From Pseudomonas rubra (GTDB taxonomy: Bacteria; Pseudomonadota; Gammaproteobacteria; Pseudomonadales; Pseudomonadaceae), in contig NZ_JAMDGZ010000011.1 in assembly GCF_028656935.1 (NCBI RefSeq), forward strand, positions 1 to 50,702: 50,702 nucleotides of DNA. Direction: 5' to 3'. Numbering within the stretch: position 1 is the first letter of the stretch; each line of letters starts with the position of its first letter. Of the stretch, positions 26,697 through 35,814 are shown piece by piece. Under the pieces are notes generated by a model. It had not been told where the DNA came from. It did no database searches and saw only the letters and a list, made by a program, of their open reading frames with translations. The position numbers and the translations under genes were made by a program.

Positions 26697-28553
26697 TCAG
26701 CTCTTCTGGACGATTACCTGGCTGTTCAGGTCATTGAGCATGGCTTCAATCGTCGGTTTCATTTTCTCGAAGTCCTTGGCACTGCACACCGCTTTGGGGT
26801 AGTGGAAGTCCAGGCGACGCTTGATCACCAGGCTGTTGCCTTGCTGGGCATATTCGGCGCTGTAGTCGAAGTGCTTGTCCTTGAGGGTCACAGGCTTTGG
26901 CGCAGCAAGGATGGTGACGTCAGCCGGGAACTCGAAACGCGCCTGTTCTTCGGTGATGCCGGAGATGCAGGTGAAGTCCTGAGTGCGCTGCTTTTCAGCG
27001 ACAAAGCCGAAGACGTTCTGGGCAATGCCACCGGCCAGGCTGGTCAAGGTCGGTACACCGATCGGGCCGGGCAGATTGACCAGGTTTTCACTGCGGCCGT
27101 TGATCTGCATGCTGAACGAGCCGGTGTTTTCCAGGTCGTCGCTGCTGATCTTGCCGCTACCGCGCTGGCCGTAGGCAGCAAGGATGCGCTGGGTCAGCAG
27201 GTCGCGCTCGGCCGGCTGCATGTTGCGCATCATCCAGCGGTTCATCTCGGCAGCCCAACCGTCGATCTTCGAGTCATGCGAGAAGTCGGCGGCGCCGGTG
27301 CTGGCCACGGTGTAGGTAGTGCTGTTACGCACCAGCCCTGGCTGGTTGGACGGGGTATGGCCGAGTTTGCCGGAGCGGGCCAGTACGGTGGGCTTGTCCA
27401 GCACCGGGGCGGGCAGGTAACCGCTGGCGATGGCTTCGGCGGTGGAGTCCAGGTACAGATCAAGGCTTGGAATGTAGGTGATCACATGGTTGATCACGCC
27501 CAGGGTCGGCACCTTGGGCAGGGCATAGGCATTACCGAGGTTGATCAGCGCCGGGGTGCTCTCGATATTGACTGCGGCCAGTAGCGCTTCGAGCAGGGCT
27601 ACATGGTCCTTGCAGTCGCCATAGCGGTTGCTCAGCACGGTGTCGGCAGCGTGCGGCACCACGCCACCGGCGCCGATGTACACGGCGACGTAGCGAATGT
27701 TGCGGCGCACCCAGTCGCCCAAGGCCAGGGCTTTGTCACGCGGGTCGTCGATCTTGGCGGTGAGCTTCTCGGCCAGTTCGCGGATGGCTGGTGTTACTTC
27801 GCTGTTGGCGCGTGCCGCATAGGCTTTGGCGAACTCGCTGTAGTCGGCGAAGGTAGACACGGCCAGGTACTTGCCGTAGTCCGAGTAGGCTACTGCGCCC
27901 AACTCGGTACGGGCGTTGTCACCCTGCACGTAATCCCACTGGTAGACCTTGCGACCGGCCTCGGCCTTGGGGCTGGAGGCCTTGAAACCCTTGGCTTCGG
28001 CATTGAGCTTGAGGTTCTTCGGCAGGTCGTAGATCAGGGTGAACTGTTTGGTCGGGTGGAACTGTGGCATGGCCAGGTCTTCGAACTGGCCGGGGAACAG
28101 CGGGGTCTTGCGCTGTTTCTTGAAGCTCAGTACCAGGCGATCGCCCACCGCCACTTCCGGGAAAATCACCACCTTGACCAGGCTGTCGTGGAACATCGGC
28201 GCGCGCGAAGACTGCTGCTCCTGCTGCTCCTTGATCTGCTCGGGGCTGACCTGCACCTTGCGGCCATCGGGCTTCTGAGTGTAGGCCTGGGTTACTTCGA
28301 GGCTTTCCAGGGTACGGTTGTAGTACAGCGATTGCTGGGCCTTGGCCTGGATCGCGCGTTCTTCGTTGATCAGCAGGACCAGGTCCTGGGTGGAGGCGTA
28401 GCTGCCATCTTCGGCAACCACGGTACGCAGAATGTCCTTTTCGATAGTGACGGAGGGGTCGGTACCGTCATCCTTGGCCTGTGCCGTGTTCAGGGCGAAC
28501 AGGCAGCACAGCATCCCGACCAACCGGGCCGGGGTCAAAGCGAACCGCTTCAT
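26697..28553 (-). CDS. Secreted DUF3857 / transglutaminase-like protein
   Basis: This 618-residue protein has a signal peptide (1-26, ending NTAQAK). A DUF3857 beta-rich domain follows (about 45-210), then a transglutaminase-like core (about 240-370). The Cys of RYGDCKDHVALLEALL and the His/Asp of VINHVITYIPSLDLYLDSTA form the expected triad. A C-terminal beta-rich domain ends the protein. Such proteins are periplasmic or surface-exposed; their substrate is not established. GAAGGATC lies just before the ATG. It is monocistronic as far as can be seen and lies 144 bp from the zinc-ribbon genes on the same strand. Confidence 0.85.
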   Translation of the reverse strand: MKRFALTPARLVGMLCCLFALNTAQAKDDGTDPSVTIEKDILRTVVAEDGSYASTQDLVLLINEERAIQAKAQQSLYYNRTLESLEVTQAYTQKPDGRKVQVSPEQIKEQQEQQSSRAPMFHDSLVKVVIFPEVAVGDRLVLSFKKQRKTPLFPGQFEDLAMPQFHPTKQFTLIYDLPKNLKLNAEAKGFKASSPKAEAGRKVYQWDYVQGDNARTELGAVAYSDYGKYLAVSTFADYSEFAKAYAARANSEVTPAIRELAEKLTAKIDDPRDKALALGDWVRRNIRYVAVYIGAGGVVPHAADTVLSNRYGDCKDHVALLEALLAAVNIESTPALINLGNAYALPKVPTLGVINHVITYIPSLDLYLDSTAEAIASGYLPAPVLDKPTVLARSGKLGHTPSNQPGLVRNSTTYTVASTGAADFSHDSKIDGWAAEMNRWMMRNMQPAERDLLTQRILAAYGQRGSGKISSDDLENTGSFSMQINGRSENLVNLPGPIGVPTLTSLAGGIAQNVFGFVAEKQRTQDFTCISGITEEQARFEFPADVTILAAPKPVTLKDKHFDYSAEYAQQGNSLVIKRRLDFHYPKAVCSAKDFEKMKPTIEAMLNDLNSQVIVQKS

Positions 28554-28728
28554 AAAGATCCTTCTCGCTGGTGTGTTCCAGATGCCTGATTCAGGAATGC
28601 GAATCAGTTAGTAGCATTTTGCCTTATCGGCAGGCTGGTCTGCTGGAACAATTTTTTTTCAGCGTGTGTTTTCCCTGTCGTTGCTTTCCGAAGACCTTCT
28701 AACCCTGTAGGAGCAGTTGGCCCGGAAA

Positions 28729-28764
28729 ACAAAAAAGGCCCAGGTATTCACCTGAGCCTTTGTC
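28729..28764 (-). terminator. Rho-independent terminator after tRNA-Arg
   Basis: On the minus strand just downstream of the tRNA, AGGCTCAGGT-GAAT-ACCTGGGCCT forms a 10-bp stem with one G-U pair, followed by TTTTTTGTTTT. It should end the tRNA transcript. Confidence 0.85.
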
Positions 28765-28769
28765 TTGTA

Positions 28770-28846
28770 TGGCGCACTCGGCGGGATTCGAACCCACGAC
28801 CCCTGCCTTCGGAGGGCAGTACTCTATCCAGCTGAGCTACGAGTGC
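28770..28846 (-). tRNA. tRNA-Arg (anticodon CCG)
   Basis: The 77-nt minus-strand sequence folds as a full cloverleaf. The acceptor stem pairs GCACTCG with CGAGTGC, the D-stem pairs GCTC with GAGT, and the anticodon stem pairs CTGCC with GGCAG around the loop CTCCGAA, giving anticodon CCG. The T-arm is GTGGG-TTCGAAT-CCCGC. The 3' CCA is encoded (28772-28770). It reads the CGG arginine codon, which is common in this GC-rich genome. Confidence 0.97.
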
Positions 28847-29025
28847 AACGCGGGCGCCATGATACCCATCTAGGCTGGCGGCGTCCATCGTCAGAATGGC
28901 TGTGGTCGATTTCGCACACTCAAGGGGTCATATGTGACGCTGATCCGAAAAAATCAACCATACAGCGCTTTTTGTTCTTTTTTTCGAACACCCTATTGTC
29001 CTTTCTCCTCGTTGATCCTAGGATT

Positions 29026-29043
29026 CGTTTGAGATTTCAAACG
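29026..29043. promoter_or_regulatory. Palindrome upstream of gabD
   Basis: CGTTTGA-GATT-TCAAACG is a perfect 7-bp inverted repeat 64 bp before the gabD ATG. It could be an operator or a 5'-UTR hairpin. No regulator gene for gabDT is seen next to it. Confidence 0.35.
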
Positions 29044-29107
29044 CTCTCCTTTTTCTACAATCAATAATTCGCGCCGTGCCTGCACGGTGCCGTTAAGGAA
29101 GCCAGAC

Positions 29108-30550
29108 ATGCAGCTTAAAGACGCCCAGTTGTTCCGCCAGCAAGCCTTCATTAATGGAGAGTGGCTGGACGCGGACAACGGCCAGACGATCAAGGTCAAC
29201 AACCCGGCGACGGGCGAGATCATCGGCACTGTGCCGAAGATGGGCGCCGCTGAAACCCGCCGTGCCATCGAGGCCGCCGACAAGGCGCTGCCGGCTTGGC
29301 GCGCGCTGACCGCCAAAGAACGTGCTGGCAAGCTGCGTCGCTGGTTCGAGCTGATGATCGAGCACCAGGACGACCTGGCCCGCCTGATGACCACCGAGCA
29401 AGGCAAGCCGCTGGCCGAAGCCAAGGGCGAGATTGTCTATGCCGCTTCCTTTATTGAGTGGTTCGCCGAAGAAGCCAAGCGCGTTTACGGCGACACCATC
29501 CCGGGTCACCAGCCAGACAAGCGCCTGATCGTGATCAAGCAGCCAATCGGCGTGACTGCGGCAATCACCCCGTGGAACTTCCCGGCGGCGATGATCACCC
29601 GCAAAGCCGGCCCGGCCCTGGCCGCAGGCTGCACCATGGTGCTCAAGCCGGCATCGCAAACCCCGTACTCGGCCCTGGCCCTGGTTGAGCTGGCCACCCG
29701 TGCCGGTATCCCGGCTGGCGTGCTCAGCGTGGTGACCGGCAGCGCCGGCGACATCGGCAGCGAGCTGACCGGCAACCCGATCGTGCGCAAGCTGTCGTTT
29801 ACCGGCTCCACCGAAATCGGTCGCCAGCTGATGGCCGAATGCGCCAAGGACATCAAGAAAGTGTCCCTGGAACTGGGCGGTAACGCTCCGTTCATCGTGT
29901 TCGACGACGCCGACCTGGATAAGGCCGTCGAGGGCGCGATCATCTCCAAGTACCGCAACAATGGCCAGACCTGCGTTTGCGCCAACCGTATCTACGTTCA
30001 GGATGGCGTCTACGAAGCCTTCGCCGAGAAGCTCAAGGTCGCAGTGGCCAAGCTGAAAATCGGCAACGGCCTGGAAGACGGCACCACCACCGGCCCGCTG
30101 ATCGACGGCAAGGCCGTGGCCAAGGTCCAGGAACACATCGATGATGCCGTCGGCAAGGGCGCCAAGGTGCTCAGCGGTGGCAAGCTGATCGAAGGCAACT
30201 TCTTCGAGCCGACCATTCTGGTCGACGTACCCAAGCACGCTGCCGTGGCCAAGGAAGAAACCTTCGGCCCGCTGGCGCCACTGTTCCGCTTCAAGGACGA
30301 GGCCGAAGTCATCGCCATGTCCAACGACACCGAGTTCGGCCTGGCCTCGTACTTCTATGCCCGCGACATGAGCCGAGTGTTCCGTGTTGCCGAAGCCCTG
30401 GAGTACGGCATGGTCGGTATCAACACCGGTCTGATCTCCAACGAAGTCTCGCCGTTCGGCGGTATCAAGGCCTCGGGCCTGGGCCGCGAAGGTTCCAAGT
30501 ACGGCATCGAGGACTACCTGGAAATCAAATACCTGTGCATCAGCGTTTGA
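29108..30550 (+). CDS. gabD: NADP-dependent succinate-semialdehyde dehydrogenase
   Basis: This 480-residue aldehyde dehydrogenase has the family length. The catalytic Cys lies near residue 288 in NNGQTCVCANRIYV, the general-base Glu near 254 in VSLELGGNAPF, and the nucleotide-binding FTGSTEIGRQLM near 225. PWNFPAAMITRKAGPALAAG is the family signature. It oxidises succinate semialdehyde to succinate, the second step of GABA breakdown. ATG at 29108 has TAAGGAAG 6 bp upstream; an ATG 21 bp earlier lacks it. gabT follows after 183 bp, with a hairpin terminator between. Confidence 0.95.
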   Translation: MQLKDAQLFRQQAFINGEWLDADNGQTIKVNNPATGEIIGTVPKMGAAETRRAIEAADKALPAWRALTAKERAGKLRRWFELMIEHQDDLARLMTTEQGKPLAEAKGEIVYAASFIEWFAEEAKRVYGDTIPGHQPDKRLIVIKQPIGVTAAITPWNFPAAMITRKAGPALAAGCTMVLKPASQTPYSALALVELATRAGIPAGVLSVVTGSAGDIGSELTGNPIVRKLSFTGSTEIGRQLMAECAKDIKKVSLELGGNAPFIVFDDADLDKAVEGAIISKYRNNGQTCVCANRIYVQDGVYEAFAEKLKVAVAKLKIGNGLEDGTTTGPLIDGKAVAKVQEHIDDAVGKGAKVLSGGKLIEGNFFEPTILVDVPKHAAVAKEETFGPLAPLFRFKDEAEVIAMSNDTEFGLASYFYARDMSRVFRVAEALEYGMVGINTGLISNEVSPFGGIKASGLGREGSKYGIEDYLEIKYLCISV

Positions 30551-30573
30551 TCGCAGCGTAAGGCTTTACCTCT

Positions 30574-30612
30574 GCCAGCGGGGCGCGAGAGCGACGTCTC
30601 GCTGGCCTTTTT
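30574..30612 (+). terminator. Hairpin terminator between gabD and gabT
   Basis: GCCAGCGGGGC pairs with GTCTCGCTGGC (11 bp with two G-U pairs) around an 11-nt loop, and CTTTTT follows. It could stop or attenuate transcription between gabD and gabT, so gabT may need read-through or its own promoter. Confidence 0.65.
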
Positions 30613-30733
30613 ACACCGTACATCCAGTGGCCTGGGCCCCTGCGGCAGTCGATCAACGCATGCTGCCAGCAGTTGAATACCGGCCGCTCCGACTTGAATC
30701 GCGCCACCTTGTGTGTGGCGAATTGAGGACATT

Positions 30734-32014
30734 ATGAGCAAGACCAACGAATCTTTGATGCAACGTCGTGTCGCCGCTGTTCCACGCGGTGTTGGCCAGA
30801 TCCACCCGATCTTTGCCGAGTCGGCAAAAAACGCCACCGTCACTGACGTCGAAGGCCGCGAGTTCATCGACTTCGCCGGCGGTATCGCGGTACTGAACAC
30901 CGGCCACCTGCACCCGAAGGTGATCGCTGCCGTTCAGGAACAGCTGACCAAAGTGACCCACACCTGCTTCCAGGTACTGGCCTACGAGCCGTACGTCGAG
31001 CTGTGCGAAAAGATCAACGCGCGGGTTCCTGGCGATTTCGCCAAGAAAACCCTGCTGGTCACCACCGGTTCCGAAGCCGTTGAAAACGCCGTGAAGATCG
31101 CCCGTGCCGCCACTGGCCGTGCCGGTGTCATCGCCTTCACCGGCGGCTACCACGGCCGTACCATGATGACCCTGGGCCTGACCGGTAAGGTCGTACCTTA
31201 CTCGGCCGGCATGGGCCTGATGCCAGGCGGCATCTTCCGCGCCATCTTCCCGAACGAGCTGCACGGCGTGAGCGTCGAGGATTCGATCGCTTCCATCGAG
31301 CGCATCTTCAAGAACGATGCCGAGCCACGCGACATCGCCGCGATCATCATCGAGCCAGTTCAGGGCGAGGGTGGTTTCATCCCGGCTCCCAAAGAGCTGA
31401 TGAAGCGTCTGCGCGCGCTGTGCGACCAGCACGGCATCCTGCTGATTGCTGACGAAGTACAGACCGGCGCTGGCCGCACGGGTACGTTCTTCGCCATGGA
31501 GCAAATGGGCGTTGCGCCTGACCTGACCACCTTCGCCAAGTCCATCGCCGGTGGTTTCCCACTGGCCGGTGTCTGCGGCAAGGCCGAGTACATGGATGCC
31601 ATCGCCCCGGGCGGCCTGGGCGGTACCTACGCCGGCTCGCCGATTGCCTGCGCCGCGGCCCTGGCCGTGATCGAAGTGTTCGAGGAAGAGAAACTGCTGG
31701 AGCGCAGCCAGGAAGTTGGCGAGCGTCTGGTTGCCGCCCTGCGCAAGATCCAGGACAAGCACCCGATCATCGGTGACGTACGTGCCTTGGGCTCGATGAT
31801 CGCTGTTGAAGTCTTCGACAAAGCCGGCTCCCACACCCCTGATGCAGCAGCAGTGGCTTCGGTTGTGGCCAAGGCGCGTGACAAGGGTCTGATCCTGCTG
31901 TCCTGCGGCACTTACGGCAACGTCCTGCGTGTCCTGGTGCCGCTGACTGCACCGAATGAGCAACTGGACAAAGGTCTGGCGATCATCGAAGAGTGCTTTG
32001 CAGAACTCGCGTAA
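30734..32014 (+). CDS. gabT: 4-aminobutyrate aminotransferase
   Basis: This 426-residue class III aminotransferase matches GabT in length. The PLP lysine lies near residue 268 in TTFAKSIAGGFPLAG, the cofactor-binding Asp in LLIADEVQTGAGRTG near 240, and the phosphate-binding TTGSEAVENAVKIAR near 108. It converts GABA and 2-oxoglutarate to succinate semialdehyde and glutamate, supplying GabD. ATG at 30734 is preferred for the TGAGGAC just upstream; an in-frame ATG at 30713 lacks a site. A strong terminator follows at 32032. Confidence 0.95.
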   Translation: MSKTNESLMQRRVAAVPRGVGQIHPIFAESAKNATVTDVEGREFIDFAGGIAVLNTGHLHPKVIAAVQEQLTKVTHTCFQVLAYEPYVELCEKINARVPGDFAKKTLLVTTGSEAVENAVKIARAATGRAGVIAFTGGYHGRTMMTLGLTGKVVPYSAGMGLMPGGIFRAIFPNELHGVSVEDSIASIERIFKNDAEPRDIAAIIIEPVQGEGGFIPAPKELMKRLRALCDQHGILLIADEVQTGAGRTGTFFAMEQMGVAPDLTTFAKSIAGGFPLAGVCGKAEYMDAIAPGGLGGTYAGSPIACAAALAVIEVFEEEKLLERSQEVGERLVAALRKIQDKHPIIGDVRALGSMIAVEVFDKAGSHTPDAAAVASVVAKARDKGLILLSCGTYGNVLRVLVPLTAPNEQLDKGLAIIEECFAELA

Positions 32015-32031
32015 ACTGTGACGCATTAGAA

Positions 32032-32059
32032 GAAAAACCCGCTTCGGCGGGTTTTTTTT
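32032..32059 (+). terminator. Rho-independent terminator after gabT
   Basis: AAAACCCGC-TTCG-GCGGGTTTT is a perfect stem with a UUCG tetraloop followed by a T-run, 18 bp after the gabT stop. Confidence 0.95.
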
Positions 32060-32155
32060 CGCCCAGAGGAATGCCAGGGGGCTAAGGTTGCCTGTAAGGA
32101 GACACCTTGGAAGGTGCACTGGATTGCGTGTAGCGGAATATCGGGAGAGTTGTGT

Positions 32156-33364
32156 ATGAGCGTTGTAGAGCCCGTCCAGGCACCTTGTGTGCTGATTGCC
32201 GAAGGTGACCCCTGGGTACTGGACATGCTGAGCCAGATGCTGCTCAGCGTACGTTGCGATGCGCGCTTGTTGGCATGCGCCGACGGTTCTCAAGCCTTCA
32301 CGGCGCTGGCCAGCAAACCGGATCTGATCATCGCCGCACGCGAATTGCCAGGCGGTGACGGCCTCGACCTGTTGCGCAACGTGCGCGCCAAGGGCCGCCA
32401 GCCGGCGTTGCCGTTCATTCTCATGAGCAACCGCAGTGACGCCGCCAGTGTCCGCGAGGTGCTACCGTTCGCGCCCACGGCTTATCTGAGCAAGCCACTG
32501 AACATGGACGCTCTGCGCCAGCGTCTGCAAGAACTGTTGCCCAGCAATGGCGAAACCGTGGCCTGCCCGCTGCCGGCGTTGCAGCCGGGAGCGACCTTGC
32601 CGGCGTTTCTCGAAGGGCGCCGCGCCACTTCAGATGGCGGGCCGCTACTGGCTGACGTGAAACAGGCCATCAATCGCAGCCTGCAGCCCCAAGGGCTGGA
32701 CCTTAAAGTGCTGGAAGCCGAGATCGGCAACGATCCGCAGGTCACCGCTGTGCTCATCGCCGCCGCCAACAGTGCGGCATTGCATCGCGACGGCGCGGTG
32801 CAGAACCTGATGCAGGCGCTGAACAAGCTGGGCACCACCCAGAGCATGAACCTGATCCTGGGCCTGGCGCTCAAGCGTTGCGCCAAGCTCAGCGATTCGC
32901 TGCTGTCGCGTCATGCCGAACACTTCTGGGCATTGTCGCTGCACACCGCAGAATATGCGCGGACCCTGGCGCGCATGCTCGAACTCGACCAGGAACGCTG
33001 CTATTGCGCCGGGTTGCTGCATTGCCTGGGAGACCTGGCGTTGCTGCGTTGCTTGCAGGAATGGCAGCAGGCCGGGGGCGCGCTGGATGAGGACGTGGTG
33101 GAGCTGTCGCTCAACGAATTTGCCGCAGCGTTCGGGTCGGCCCTGCGTACCCGCTGGCGCCTGCCGCTGGAGCTGCGTCAGCTGGTTGCGGCGATCTACC
33201 AGTTGGGCGGTGGCGTGTATTCACGCGATGCGCTGGTCATGCACCTGGCCGGACAACTGGCGCGCTTGCCGGCGGACCAGGGGCTGGAAGAGCTGGCTCA
33301 AAGCAAGACGGCGCGCTTGCTCAAGGTGGGGATGGCAGAGCTGGGCAGGTTGCGCAAGGATTGA
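32156..33364 (+). CDS. Response-regulator-like protein with degenerate receiver and HDOD output domain
   Basis: This 402-residue protein has a receiver-like domain (about residues 10-130) and an HDOD domain (about 165-365). The acidic pair (IAEGDPW), the Ser (ILMSNRS) and the Lys (YLSKPL) of a receiver are present. The phosphoacceptor site, however, reads PDLIIAARELPGGDG, placing Ala61 where Asp is expected. The HDOD domain, related to HD hydrolases but lacking their metal residues, contains LIAAANSAALHRDG and LHCLGDLALL. HDOD proteins act in signalling; no enzyme activity is established. ATG at 32156 has GGGAGAG upstream; an in-frame ATG at 32114 is weaker. No histidine kinase gene lies nearby. 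Confidence 0.85.
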   Translation: MSVVEPVQAPCVLIAEGDPWVLDMLSQMLLSVRCDARLLACADGSQAFTALASKPDLIIAARELPGGDGLDLLRNVRAKGRQPALPFILMSNRSDAASVREVLPFAPTAYLSKPLNMDALRQRLQELLPSNGETVACPLPALQPGATLPAFLEGRRATSDGGPLLADVKQAINRSLQPQGLDLKVLEAEIGNDPQVTAVLIAAANSAALHRDGAVQNLMQALNKLGTTQSMNLILGLALKRCAKLSDSLLSRHAEHFWALSLHTAEYARTLARMLELDQERCYCAGLLHCLGDLALLRCLQEWQQAGGALDEDVVELSLNEFAAAFGSALRTRWRLPLELRQLVAAIYQLGGGVYSRDALVMHLAGQLARLPADQGLEELAQSKTARLLKVGMAELGRLRKD

Positions 33365-33369
33365 GAGTG

Positions 33370-33393
33370 ATCGCGGGGCAAGCCCGCTCCTAC
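33370..33393. repeat. Single REP element
   Basis: One copy of the 24-bp REP, in the ATCGCGGGGCAAGCCCGCTC orientation, lies between the convergent HDOD regulator and diguanylate cyclase genes. It ends CTCCTAC instead of CTCCCAC. Confidence 0.8.
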
Positions 33394-33395
33394 CC

Positions 33396-34385
33396 TTAGC
33401 TCCTTACAATTTGATTCTTGCCCTGGCGCTTGGCCTGGTACATCGCCGCGTCTGCCCGGGCAAACAGGCTGTCCAGTGATTCGTCGGCGTCGAGGATCCC
33501 GGTCAGCCCCTGACTCACGGTCACCCCAAACACCTGGTCTTCATGGCTGAAGCTTAAGCGCTGGATCTCGCGCTGCAGGCGTTCGGCGATCTGCTGGGCG
33601 ATCTGCGGCGTACAGCCGGGGAACACCGCAGCAAACTCCTCGCCACCAATGCGTCCGAATTGGTCACCACGACGCAGCACCGCCTTGCCGGTATCGGCGA
33701 TACGTTGCAGCACATGGTCGCCTTCCTGGTGGCCGTAGGTGTCGTTGATCTGCTTGAAGTCATCGATGTCGAGCAGCAGGAACGACAACGGCCCCTGCTC
33801 CAGCCGCGCGGTTTCAAAGGCTTGCTGGGCGCACTCGAAGAAATGCCGGCGGTTGCTGCTCTGGGTCAGCACATCGGTGGTGGCCAGGCGCTGCAGCTCG
33901 CCTTCGAGCTGTTTCTTTTCAGTGATGTCCTCGGCCATGCCGACAATGATCAGCCGCTGGTTCGGATCGTTTTGCTGGTTGATGAAGCACTTGTCGCTGA
34001 TCCAGCGCACGTGGCCATCGGCGGTAATGATGCGGTACTCACGGTCTTCCACCGCGCCTTTGACCAGCACTTGGGCCAGGCTGCGTTCGGCGTAGTCAAG
34101 GTCGTCGGGGTAGATGCTGTCACGCCATTCATTGAAGTCGGCCAGCAACAGCCCGGCCGGGCGGCCAAAGATCCGCTCATAAGCAGGGCTGACGTACAGC
34201 ACTTGGCGGCTTTCCCAATCAAACGCCCAGAGCACCGCGTTGACGCTGTCGAGCAAGGCGCTGAACAGCTGTTCACGTTCGCTCAGGCGGGCGACTTCAC
34301 CTTGGGCATGCATCAGGGCCAGAAGGGTTTGGGCGGCTTCAGGGGGCGGATTGCAGGCCGGGCTTGTTGATTTGTTCTTGACCAT
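33396..34385 (-). CDS. PAS-domain diguanylate cyclase
   Basis: This 329-residue soluble protein has an N-terminal helix, a PAS/PAC domain (about residues 40-155, with YVSPAYERIFGRPAG and EYRIITADGHVRWISDK) and a C-terminal GGDEF domain (about 165-325). The active site is FGRIGGEEFAAVFPG, an intact GGEEF. RRGD five residues before it is a consensus inhibitory I-site, so feedback by c-di-GMP is expected. It should make c-di-GMP from GTP in response to a PAS signal. ATG at 34385 is used; a GTG at 34403 in frame would add six residues. It converges on the HDOD regulator gene. Confidence 0.9.
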   Translation of the reverse strand: MVKNKSTSPACNPPPEAAQTLLALMHAQGEVARLSEREQLFSALLDSVNAVLWAFDWESRQVLYVSPAYERIFGRPAGLLLADFNEWRDSIYPDDLDYAERSLAQVLVKGAVEDREYRIITADGHVRWISDKCFINQQNDPNQRLIIVGMAEDITEKKQLEGELQRLATTDVLTQSSNRRHFFECAQQAFETARLEQGPLSFLLLDIDDFKQINDTYGHQEGDHVLQRIADTGKAVLRRGDQFGRIGGEEFAAVFPGCTPQIAQQIAERLQREIQRLSFSHEDQVFGVTVSQGLTGILDADESLDSLFARADAAMYQAKRQGKNQIVRS

Positions 34386-34520
34386 TTTCGCGGAAATTCT
34401 CACGACGGGGGCGTGCGGCCACGACCCGGCCCGCCACGCGGGCGATATGCCTGTCAGAGTGAGATTAGGCGGGTAAGTTCCGGTCGGCGCGCCGGGAGGC
34501 AGGCGCGCCGATCAACGGCA

Positions 34521-35705
34521 TCAGGCCAGGGCAGGGCGAAGCGAGTAGGTCTTGAGCTGGGCGGCAAAGTCACGCAGCGACTGGATGCCGCTGGCTTCTG
34601 CTTCGTGTACCCAGTCTTTCATGGCGGCGAGCATGTCGTGGCCATTGGCGCTGGTGCGCGCCCAGATCTGTTGCAGGGCCAGGCGCTTCTCGTAGATGGT
34701 CTTGAGCGACTGGCTGTGCTCGAGCATGGTCTGGATGCGCAGGTGATGGCGGTCCTCCAGCAGGCTGGTTTCCCGCGACAGCAAGCGCTTGGCACGGCGG
34801 AACTGGTGGCGCATCGAATCGTCGACCCGTGCCAGTTCCTGTTTGACCAGCGGCGCGATCACCAGCTTGCGGTACTGCGCCATGATCTGGAAGCGGTTGT
34901 TGAGGATCGCCATGGCGGTGTCCATGTCCAGCTGACCCTTGCCTTCGATCCGGTGGGCGATCGGTGCGACGCGCTGCACCTTGGCCAGGCGCAACCAGCA
35001 GAACAGCTTGATCCAGGCCCAGCCCATGTCGAACTCCCAGCGCTTGACCGACAGCTTGGCCGAGTTGGGGTAGGTGTGGTGGTTGTTGTGAAGCTCTTCA
35101 CCGCCAATGATGATGCCCCAGGGCACAAGATTGGTGGCGGCGTCGCGGCATTCGAAGTTGCGATAGCCGACGGCATGGCCCAGGCCGTTGACCACGCCGG
35201 CCGCCCAGAACGGAATCCACATCATCTGCACCGCCCAGATGGTGATGCCAGCGGTGCCGAACAACAGCAGGTCGATCACCGCCATCAGGGCGATGCCGCC
35301 GAGCTTGTAGCGGCTGTAAAGGTTGCGCTCGATCCAGTCTTGCGGGCAGTTCTTGCCGTAGATGCGCAGGGTTTCCGGGTTCTGTGCTTCTTCGCGGTAC
35401 AGCTCGGCGCCCTTGCGCAGCACCGTGGACAGGCCTTTGATCACCGGGCTGTGCGGGTCATCGACGGTTTCGCATTTGGCATGGTGCTTGCGATGGATGG
35501 CGGTCCATTCCTGGGTGTTCTGCGCCGTGGTCAGCCACAGCCAGAAACGGAAAAAGTGCTTGAGCCCGGCGTTGAGTTCCAGCGAGCGGTGGGCGGAATA
35601 ACGGTGCAGGTAGACGGTGACACCAACGATGGTCACATGCGTCATTACCAGGGTAACTGCAAGCAACTGCCACACGGACAAGTTGAGCAAACCTTCGTAC
35701 CACAT
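34521..35705 (-). CDS. desA: Acyl-lipid delta-9 fatty acid desaturase (DesA type)
   Basis: This 394-residue membrane di-iron desaturase has the three histidine boxes HRYSAH (34-39), HRKHH (71-75) and ELHNNHH (about 203-207), with hydrophobic segments around them. In P. aeruginosa DesA inserts a double bond at position 9 of phospholipid acyl chains using oxygen, tuning membrane fluidity. The start MWYEGLLNLS at 35705 fits the family and has GAGGG upstream; an ATG at 35729 would add eight residues. It diverges from the PAS-GGDEF-EAL gene, an arrangement I recall from P. aeruginosa. The C-terminal 150 residues are helical and charged. Confidence 0.92.
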   Translation of the reverse strand: MWYEGLLNLSVWQLLAVTLVMTHVTIVGVTVYLHRYSAHRSLELNAGLKHFFRFWLWLTTAQNTQEWTAIHRKHHAKCETVDDPHSPVIKGLSTVLRKGAELYREEAQNPETLRIYGKNCPQDWIERNLYSRYKLGGIALMAVIDLLLFGTAGITIWAVQMMWIPFWAAGVVNGLGHAVGYRNFECRDAATNLVPWGIIIGGEELHNNHHTYPNSAKLSVKRWEFDMGWAWIKLFCWLRLAKVQRVAPIAHRIEGKGQLDMDTAMAILNNRFQIMAQYRKLVIAPLVKQELARVDDSMRHQFRRAKRLLSRETSLLEDRHHLRIQTMLEHSQSLKTIYEKRLALQQIWARTSANGHDMLAAMKDWVHEAEASGIQSLRDFAAQLKTYSLRPALA

Positions 35706-35814
35706 AGGCGATATGGCCCTCAAGAACATAGGGAACAGCGGGAAGCATTATCCCTGCGCCAGCAAATAAAACCAGTCGGCCTTTTAGATAGGAGGTTAGA
35801 GGATGTTTCTACCC

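Noticed and set aside
26577..28589. Long plus-strand frames (335 and 328 codons) opposite the DUF3857 gene
   Set aside because: They are antisense shadows of a gene with a clear signal peptide and transglutaminase motifs.
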